From positions 1-6,658 of the forward strand of contig DRLF01000426.1 in assembly GCA_011051425.1 (NCBI GenBank): 6,658 nt of DNA, in the 5' to 3' direction. Below the pieces are notes generated by a model, which worked only from the letters and a program-made list of their open reading frames with translations, did not search any database and was not told the DNA's origin. How positions within the stretch are numbered: position 1 is the stretch's first letter; every line of letters starts with the position of its first letter. The position numbers and the translations under genes are program-made. The DNA is from Thiolapillus brandeum. Its GTDB lineage: Bacteria; Pseudomonadota; Gammaproteobacteria; Chromatiales; Chromatiaceae. This document shows, piece after piece, positions 1 through 3,701 of the stretch.

Positions 1-146
1 CACGCCGCGGCATGTGGGATTACGTGTTCTTCATCGATGTGGACGGGCACAAGGATGAACCCCATGTCGCCCGCGCCCTGGCCGCCTTGGAAGCCAGGGC
101 GGGAATGTACAAGGTTCTGGGTTCCTATCCCAAGGCGGTACTCTAG
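1..146 (+). CDS. pheA: Bifunctional chorismate mutase/prephenate dehydratase (P-protein), C-terminal end only
   Basis: This is the 3' end of a gene that begins left of the window; the first complete codon starts at position 3 and the TAG stop is at 144-146. The visible 47 residues include WDYVFFIDVDGH followed by KVLGSYPKAVL. This matches the end of the ACT regulatory domain of prephenate dehydratases, whose family pattern is W-[DE]-Y-x-F-F-x-D-x-x-G-H and then K-V-L-G-S-Y-P. The full enzyme converts chorismate to prephenate and then to phenylpyruvate in phenylalanine synthesis, and the ACT domain binds phenylalanine for feedback inhibition. The catalytic domains are outside the window, so the fusion to chorismate mutase is inferred from the usual proteobacterial form. 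The usual downstream aminotransferase or aro genes are absent: the next genes are convergent. The stop codon coincides with the edge of an inverted-repeat element. Confidence 0.9.
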   Translation, partial: RRGMWDYVFFIDVDGHKDEPHVARALAALEARAGMYKVLGSYPKAVL

Positions 147-164
147 CCCGAATATTTCACCCGG
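144..164 (+). repeat. Left terminal inverted repeat
   Basis: This arm starts with the TAG that is also the pheA stop codon and runs through CCCGAATATTTCACCCGG. It pairs with 372-392 with one mismatch. Its GAATATTT segment (150-157) can alternatively pair with AAATATTC at 174-181. A further GAATATT occurs at 210-216, so the left end carries repeated sub-terminal motifs. Confidence 0.75.
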
Positions 165-280
165 TCGCTGGAAAAATATTCCAGCTTACTGTATTCATGG
201 AGAATGTTGGAATATTAGCAAAGTACAATATGTAGCCGGGCATCGCTGAACGCGCCCTCGCACCGTTCTCGCCGTCCATC

Positions 281-337
281 TGCGGTATTTGCTCAATCAT
301 CAATAGCTTGGGCTATTGATTCAATCGCAAATCCGCA
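281..337. repeat. Long imperfect hairpin inside the inverted-repeat element
   Basis: The inner stem ATCAATAGC (299-307) pairs perfectly with GCTATTGAT (312-320) across a TTGG loop. After a symmetric 6 x 6 unpaired block (293-298 and 321-326), the outer stem resumes as ATTTGC (287-292) with GCAAAT (327-332), then TGCGG (281-285) with CCGCA (333-337), leaving T286 bulged. There is no U-rich tail on either strand, so a simple intrinsic terminator is unlikely. It reads better as the folded core of the surrounding element. Confidence 0.65.
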
Positions 338-371
338 CCTGAACGCCGATCCCGGTACGATCATCGCGTTC

Positions 372-392
372 CCGGGTGAAACATTCGGGCTA
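372..392 (-). repeat. Right terminal inverted repeat
   Basis: This is the reverse complement of 144-164 with one mismatch. It runs directly into a perfect 18-bp palindrome (383-400, centred on CTAG), because a second copy of the CCCGAAT end sequence starts immediately outside the element at 394. Confidence 0.75.
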
Positions 393-422
393 GCCCGAAT
401 ACTTACGGTACTTCTAACTGGA

Positions 423-485
423 TGTTGAAAAAGCCCCTCCATGGACTTTTTCAACCACGGAAGCGGAAAGCGGTGGTTTTCAACA
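423..485. terminator. Compound hairpin between the convergent pheA and che units; possible bidirectional terminator
   Basis: GTTGAAAAAG (424-433) and CTTTTTCAAC (446-455) form a perfect 10-bp stem around a 12-base loop that contains the palindrome TCCATGGA. The left segment (423-431, TGTTGAAAA) can instead pair with TTTTCAACA at 477-485, enclosing a second small stem AACCAC (453-458)/GTGGTT (473-478). The position, 22 nt beyond the end of the last che gene and downstream of pheA, suits a terminator. The T run lies within the stem rather than after it, so it is not a classical intrinsic terminator. It may also be a dispersed repeat or insertion-sequence end. The remaining stretch 401-422 shows nothing I recognise. 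Confidence 0.4.
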
Positions 486-506
486 GGCTGCCAGCAGGCA
501 GCGGCA

Positions 507-995
507 TCAGGCTACCAGGGATAGAAAGGACAAGCCTCCCTCGCCATAGTCGGAAAAGCTTACGTTGAAATCCGCCGTGGCCACGGGTTCCTGCACCAGT
601 TCCTGCACTTTTTCCGGTAATGCCTCCGGTGATTCGTAAAGGGTGAGCAGCCGCAGATGGGGGCTGTCGCTGTTCATCAGCAGGCGCGAGCAGATGTTCA
701 TGATTTCGTGAACATTGCCGATCATGATTTCGGAAAAATCACCGTTCTGGGCGCACTCCTTGGCCGTTCCCAGGGGAATTTTGGTGAGGGAGGCGCCGGC
801 AAATGCAGTGAAAGCATGGTCCATTGCACAGGTGGCAACGGGGGCATCTTCATCGTCCACATAGAGCGCAACCAGTGATTTGCTTCCGGGGCTGGCGTAT
901 ACAGGATTGCCGGGAGCAGCCTTCAGGCCACTTCCGTACATCATGGCCAGCATCTGCTGCAGCTCGATGGGTTTGGGTAGTGGGATACTGGACAC
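507..995 (-). CDS. cheX: CheX-like (CheC/CheX/FliY-family) probable CheY-P phosphatase
   Basis: This 162-residue protein, close to the size of CheX (about 155), is the last gene of the che operon. CheC-family phosphatases share the signature [D/S]-x3-E-x2-N-x22-P; here E97, N100 and P123 fit it exactly, but the first position is Gly93. In Thermotoga CheX the Glu and Asn of this helix insert into the CheY active site and direct water onto the phospho-aspartate. The order also fits the fold: strand-rich N-terminal half, the E-x-x-N helix, then a closing strand FNVSFSDYGEGGLSFLSLV (143-161). Only one motif is present, as in CheX; CheC has two. There is no signal peptide or membrane segment. The start is GTG at 995-993, chosen because AGGAG lies 7 nt upstream. 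Placement directly after cheY supports a role in signal termination. Phosphatase activity is inferred, and the sequence is divergent. Confidence 0.68.
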   Translation of the reverse strand: MSSIPLPKPIELQQMLAMMYGSGLKAAPGNPVYASPGSKSLVALYVDDEDAPVATCAMDHAFTAFAGASLTKIPLGTAKECAQNGDFSEIMIGNVHEIMNICSRLLMNSDSPHLRLLTLYESPEALPEKVQELVQEPVATADFNVSFSDYGEGGLSFLSLVA

Positions 996-1002
996 GGTAT
1001 TT

Positions 1003-1007
1003 CTCCT
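1003..1007 (-). promoter_or_regulatory. Ribosome binding site of the CheX-like gene, overlapping the cheY stop
   Basis: AGGAG on the - strand lies 7 nt before the GTG at 995-993, and the TAG stop of cheY (1008-1006) shares its first bases. This sets the GTG as the start; the next in-frame ATG is codon 15. It suggests translational coupling between cheY and the CheX-like gene. Confidence 0.8.
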
Positions 1008-1368
1008 AGTTGATATAAGGATTCAGCTTTTCCTGGAAGGATTCCGGGGTGAAGGGCTTGGCGATGAGGAAATGCGCGCCCAATTCGGCTGCCCGTTCGC
1101 GCATCTCTTCCGATGCCTCGGTGGTGACGAAACCGAACTTGAGCTTGAAGCCTTCATCCTTCAAGGTTTCCAGAAGTTCCGGGCCGGTCATGTTGGGCAT
1201 GTTCCAGTCACAGAGCACCAGGTCCGGTGTTTCCTGCTGGATGGCTTCCAGCGCCTTGGCTCCATCAGCCGCCTGGGTAATGTTGTGACCGCCATAGCCG
1301 GCTTCTCTGAGGGTTTTCATGACGATGAGGCGCATTGCCAGGCTGTCGTCTACTACCATGATGTTCAT
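1006..1368 (-). CDS. cheY: CheY, single-domain chemotaxis response regulator
   Basis: This 120-residue stand-alone receiver domain takes phosphate from CheA and carries the signal to the flagellar motor or another output. The acidic pocket is D7-D8 in MVVDDS, the phospho-acceptor is D54 in LCDWNMPNMTG, the switch Thr is T82 and the conserved Lys is K104 in AKPF. Spacing from T82 to K104 (22) equals that of E. coli CheY (T87 to K109), while D54 to T82 is two residues shorter. The residue three before the Lys, Tyr106 in E. coli CheY, is Leu101 here. No DNA-binding domain follows. The ATG overlaps the cheB stop (ATGA, 1368-1365), and AAGGAG lies 6 nt upstream within the cheB 3' end. Position between cheB and the CheX-like gene supports a chemotaxis role. 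A chemotaxis-like regulator that does not bind the flagellar switch cannot be excluded. Confidence 0.93.
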   Translation of the reverse strand: MNIMVVDDSLAMRLIVMKTLREAGYGGHNITQAADGAKALEAIQQETPDLVLCDWNMPNMTGPELLETLKDEGFKLKFGFVTTEASEEMRERAAELGAHFLIAKPFTPESFQEKLNPYIN

Positions 1369-2531
1369 CGTGTTCTCCTTTGTTGTTGATCAAAAGTGTT
1401 TGCTGCCGGGGCAGCGTGAAGTTGTTGCACGGCACGTCGGGGCGGCCTGGTGCGCCTGGCGGCTTGCTGCATGTACAGCAAGGCGGATGGGATTTTTTCC
1501 AGGGGCAGAATTTGCTCCGCCGCGCCCTGTTTGACTGCCGCGCCAGGCATGCCCCAAACCACGCTGCTGTCTTCGTCCTGGGCAATGGTCCTGGCGCCGG
1601 CTTCCCGCATTTCCAGCAGGGAACGGGCGCCGTCGTCTCCCATGCCGGTGAGGATCACACCTGTGGCTTTCTTGCCGGCGACCTGGGCCACGGAACGAAA
1701 CAGCACGTCCACCGAGGGCTTGTGCCGGTTGACGCGGGGACCGTCGCTCAATTTGCAGTAATAGCCGCTGTTGTCCCTGGCCACGAGCAGGTGATAAGCG
1801 CCGGGTGCGATATACACGTTGCCCGGCTCTATTCTCTGGCCATCCCTGGCTTCGTGAACCAGCAGCCGGGACAAACGGTTCATGCGCTGTGCAAAGGCGG
1901 TGCTGAAACCTGGGGGAATGTGCTGGGTGATGACCATGGCAGGCATATCCTCCGGCAGTTCCACGAGCACGTCCCGAATGGCTTCCGTGCCCCCTGTGGA
2001 TGCGCCGATGGCGATGAGGGGAGGAAGGCCTGCCGCCAGAGGTTTTGCTGACCCAGAGGGGATGATGGCGTCCACGCTTTGTTTTTCTTCCACGGACAAG
2101 GAGACAGCCGGGTGTTTGCGGGCGGCGCGGGTATTGGCCCGGGCCGCCATCTTGACTTTACGGATGATCTCCTGGCTGACTTCTTCCAGGGAGGCGGCAA
2201 AGTCTCCCTGGGGCTTGCTCACGAAGTCTATGGCACCGAGTTCCAGGGCCTCCAAGGTGACTTCAGCGCCCTTGGTCGTCAGGGAGGAAACCATGACGAC
2301 CGGAAGGGGATGGAGGCGCATGAGATTTTTCAGGAAGGCGATGCCGTTCATCTTGGGCATCTCCACGTCCAGGGTGAGGACGTCGGGATGCAGTTTCTTG
2401 ATCTTCTCCCGGGCGATATAGGCATCCGCGGCGGAACCAACGACTTCGATTTGAGGGTCCTGCTCCAGGATGCGCTTGAGCATGTTCCGCACCAGGGCGG
2501 AGTCATCGATGATAAGAACGCGTATGCTCAT
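1365..2531 (-). CDS. cheB: CheB, chemotaxis protein-glutamate methylesterase/glutaminase
   Basis: This 388-residue protein has an N-terminal receiver and a C-terminal methylesterase domain. In the receiver (about 1-125) the acidic pair is D9-D10, the phospho-site is D55 (TLDVEMPKMNG) and the Lys is K106. A linker of about 40 residues leads to the catalytic domain (about 170-355). The triad fits S178 in IGASTGG, H204 in QHIPPGFS and D300 in TGMGDDGA; the separations of 26 and 122 residues equal those of the enterobacterial triad S164-H190-D286. The enzyme removes methyl groups from receptor glutamates and deamidates glutamines, and is activated by CheA phosphorylation. The ATG at 2531-2529 follows AGGAG by about 10 nt and lies 23 nt after cheR. 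The protein is about 40 residues longer than E. coli CheB (349), partly because of a basic, low-complexity tail (about 357-388) that overlaps cheY. Confidence 0.97.
   Translation of the reverse strand: MSIRVLIIDDSALVRNMLKRILEQDPQIEVVGSAADAYIAREKIKKLHPDVLTLDVEMPKMNGIAFLKNLMRLHPLPVVMVSSLTTKGAEVTLEALELGAIDFVSKPQGDFAASLEEVSQEIIRKVKMAARANTRAARKHPAVSLSVEEKQSVDAIIPSGSAKPLAAGLPPLIAIGASTGGTEAIRDVLVELPEDMPAMVITQHIPPGFSTAFAQRMNRLSRLLVHEARDGQRIEPGNVYIAPGAYHLLVARDNSGYYCKLSDGPRVNRHKPSVDVLFRSVAQVAGKKATGVILTGMGDDGARSLLEMREAGARTIAQDEDSSVVWGMPGAAVKQGAAEQILPLEKIPSALLYMQQAARRTRPPRRAVQQLHAAPAANTFDQQQRRTR
1375..1380 (-). promoter_or_regulatory. cheY ribosome binding site embedded in the cheB coding end
   Basis: AAGGAG on the - strand, 6 nt before the cheY ATG, is read in the cheB frame as part of the last codons (QQRRTR-stop). 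Together with the ATGA overlap this suggests that cheY translation is coupled to cheB while also having its own strong initiation site. Confidence 0.85.
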
Positions 2532-2554
2532 GGCTGGGATTCTCCTGAAGTGGC

Positions 2555-3409
2555 TCAGTGTTTCTTCCGGTAAATGGATTGTCCGATCAGGGAAAACCTG
2601 TCCGTGAGATCCATGGGGCTTTCGGAATGACCGATGAACAAGTGGCCCTGGTTCACCAGAATGCCGGCAAACCGTTCAAACAGCTTTTTCTGGGTTGGCT
2701 TGTCGAAATAGATGAGAACATTGCGGCAGAAGATCAGGTCAAATGGGCCTTTCATGGGCCAGGTATGCATTAGATTGAGCTTGCGAAAGGTGACCAGCTC
2801 CCGTACCTGTGGCTGGACTCTTGCCTTGCCTTCGTTGATGCCAACACCCTTCTGGAACCATTTTTGCAGGCGCTTTCCCAGCACCTGCCGAATGTTTTTC
2901 TGTTCATAGATTCCTGCGCTGGCTTTGGCCAGCACATCGGAATCCAGATCGGTAGCCAGAATGCGCAGGTCCCAGTTATGGATGTCCGGAATGTTCTCCA
3001 GCAGGACCATGGCCACTGTGTAGGCTTCTTCTCCCGTGGAGCAGCCAGCGGACCATATTTTGATGCGCCTGCTTTCCCGGTTCTTCTTCAGCAGCTCTGG
3101 CAGCAGGTCCTTACCCAGGTAGTCGAAATGATGGGCTTCGCGGAAGAACGCAGTGAGATTGGTGGTGACGGCATTGGTAAAGGCTTCCAGCTCATCTCCC
3201 TGCCCGTCTTCGATGAGACGGCAGTAGGCGCCAAAGCTGTGCAGTCCGAGCGCACGGAGTCTCCTGGACAGGCGGCCATAAATGAGATCCCGGCGGTTGT
3301 CCGCCATGCGGATGCCCGTGTGCTGATACACCAGCTCTCTAAGGCGGTCGAAGTCCCGGTCGGTGAATTCAAATCCCTGTTGGGCCTGTGCTTGCGCGGT
3401 GTTTCTCAT
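2555..3409 (-). CDS. cheR: CheR, chemotaxis receptor glutamate O-methyltransferase, probably pentapeptide-dependent
   Basis: This 284-residue protein, like E. coli CheR (286), transfers methyl groups from S-adenosylmethionine to receptor glutamates for adaptation. The N-terminal helical domain (about 12-85) includes GIRMADNRRDLIYGRLSRRL. It is followed by the CheR hallmark NLTAFFREAHHF (84-95), the SAM-binding loop WSAGCSTGEEAYT (119-131), ATDLDSDVL (152-160), NL at 212-213 and the motif IFCRNVLIYFD (226-236). The beta-subdomain loop KGVGINEGKARV (187-198) has the same length and glycines as the GTGPHEG loop of enterobacterial CheR, which docks the receptor C-terminal pentapeptide. The receptor upstream ends in such a pentapeptide. 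The ATG overlaps the STAS gene stop (ATGA, 3409-3406) with only a weak GGATGAG upstream, so coupled translation is likely. Confidence 0.97.
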   Translation of the reverse strand: MRNTAQAQAQQGFEFTDRDFDRLRELVYQHTGIRMADNRRDLIYGRLSRRLRALGLHSFGAYCRLIEDGQGDELEAFTNAVTTNLTAFFREAHHFDYLGKDLLPELLKKNRESRRIKIWSAGCSTGEEAYTVAMVLLENIPDIHNWDLRILATDLDSDVLAKASAGIYEQKNIRQVLGKRLQKWFQKGVGINEGKARVQPQVRELVTFRKLNLMHTWPMKGPFDLIFCRNVLIYFDKPTQKKLFERFAGILVNQGHLFIGHSESPMDLTDRFSLIGQSIYRKKH

Positions 3410-3699
3410 GGTTGTGTCTCATCCATTGACAGTTCTTTCCTGATCCCCGCCAGGGCAGCGGCATCTTTCAGGGCGGTGCTGACCGCCTGCCACTGGCAGT
3501 GAACGCCTTTGTGGCTGGCGGTTTGCAACGTGGCCAAGAGAAGCTGCAGGGATGCGCCGTCCACGCTTTTCACCTCGGCGCCATCCAGGAGCAGGCCTTG
3601 GTCAGCCGTGAGGGCTTTGCGAAGCGCCACGGCCAGCTCTGGGAGCACGTCCAGACTCAGGTGCGGCGGCAGGGAAATGCTGGGCTCGACGCCGTTCAT
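3406..3699 (-). CDS. Small STAS-domain protein of the chemotaxis operon
   Basis: This 97-residue protein consists of a single STAS domain, the fold of SpoIIAA-type anti-sigma-factor antagonists and MlaB-like proteins. Visible features are the N-terminal strand SISLPPHLSL, a helix (about 18-32), the strand GLLLDGAEVKSVD and the following helix GASLQLLLATLQTA, then HCQWQAVSTALKDAAALAG. The usual regulatory Ser or Thr in the motif D-[ST]-[SA]-G-L is replaced: the segment reads D47-G48-A49-S50-L51, so the phospho-acceptor position is Gly. It starts 2 nt after the receptor stop, with GGGATGA as a weak ribosome site, and ends in a 4-nt overlap with cheR. STAS proteins occur in many proteobacterial che clusters, but their role there is not settled. 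Partner binding through the STAS surface rather than a phosphoswitch is my inference. Confidence 0.82.
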   Translation of the reverse strand: MNGVEPSISLPPHLSLDVLPELAVALRKALTADQGLLLDGAEVKSVDGASLQLLLATLQTASHKGVHCQWQAVSTALKDAAALAGIRKELSMDETQP

Positions 3700-3701
3700 G
3701 G

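Larger units (their letters stand above)
143..393. mobile_element. Candidate MITE or non-autonomous IS derivative with about 21-bp terminal inverted repeats and flanking CTAG
   Basis: The left arm at 144-164 and the right arm at 372-392 are reverse complements at 20 of 21 positions; the mismatch is T versus C in the AATATTT/AAACATT part. CTAG is found at both outer edges (143-146 and 390-393). It can be read as a 4-bp target duplication around a 243-bp element (147-389), although CTAG is itself palindromic and may simply belong to the repeat. The interior has no open frame of convincing length and no transposase signature. It contains several nested inverted repeats (167-173/179-185, 248-254/365-371, 281-292/327-337, 299-307/312-320), so one strand could fold into a large branched hairpin. 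Short length, terminal repeats, lack of coding and strong fold fit a MITE. I cannot name the parent insertion sequence. Confidence 0.55.

Noticed and set aside
37..249. A 70-codon + strand open frame overlapping the end of pheA and the left part of the repeat element
   Set aside because: Its first part is out of frame with the clear ACT-domain coding of pheA, and the second part runs through the non-coding inverted-repeat element. No motif is visible.
147..506. Possible CRISPR, tRNA or riboswitch in the non-coding stretch
   Set aside because: There are no regularly spaced direct repeats, no cloverleaf with conserved tRNA loops, and no aptamer I recognise. The symmetry present is that of inverted repeats.
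507..995. CheZ as the identity of the last gene
   Set aside because: CheZ is longer (about 210 residues), largely helical with a C-terminal CheY-binding peptide, and lacks the E-x2-N-x22-P spacing. The mixed strand/helix pattern here fits CheX better.
1265..1585. A 106-codon - strand frame across the cheB-cheY junction
   Set aside because: It is out of frame with both genes, whose motifs continue correctly through this region. It is only of use as a hint that the cheB end may have shifted frame.
880..2573. Several + strand open frames of 160-220 codons across 880-1389, 1380-2051, 1882-2421 and 2079-2573
   Set aside because: All run antisense to cheY, cheB or the CheX-like gene, overlap each other, and have no recognisable domains or ribosome sites.
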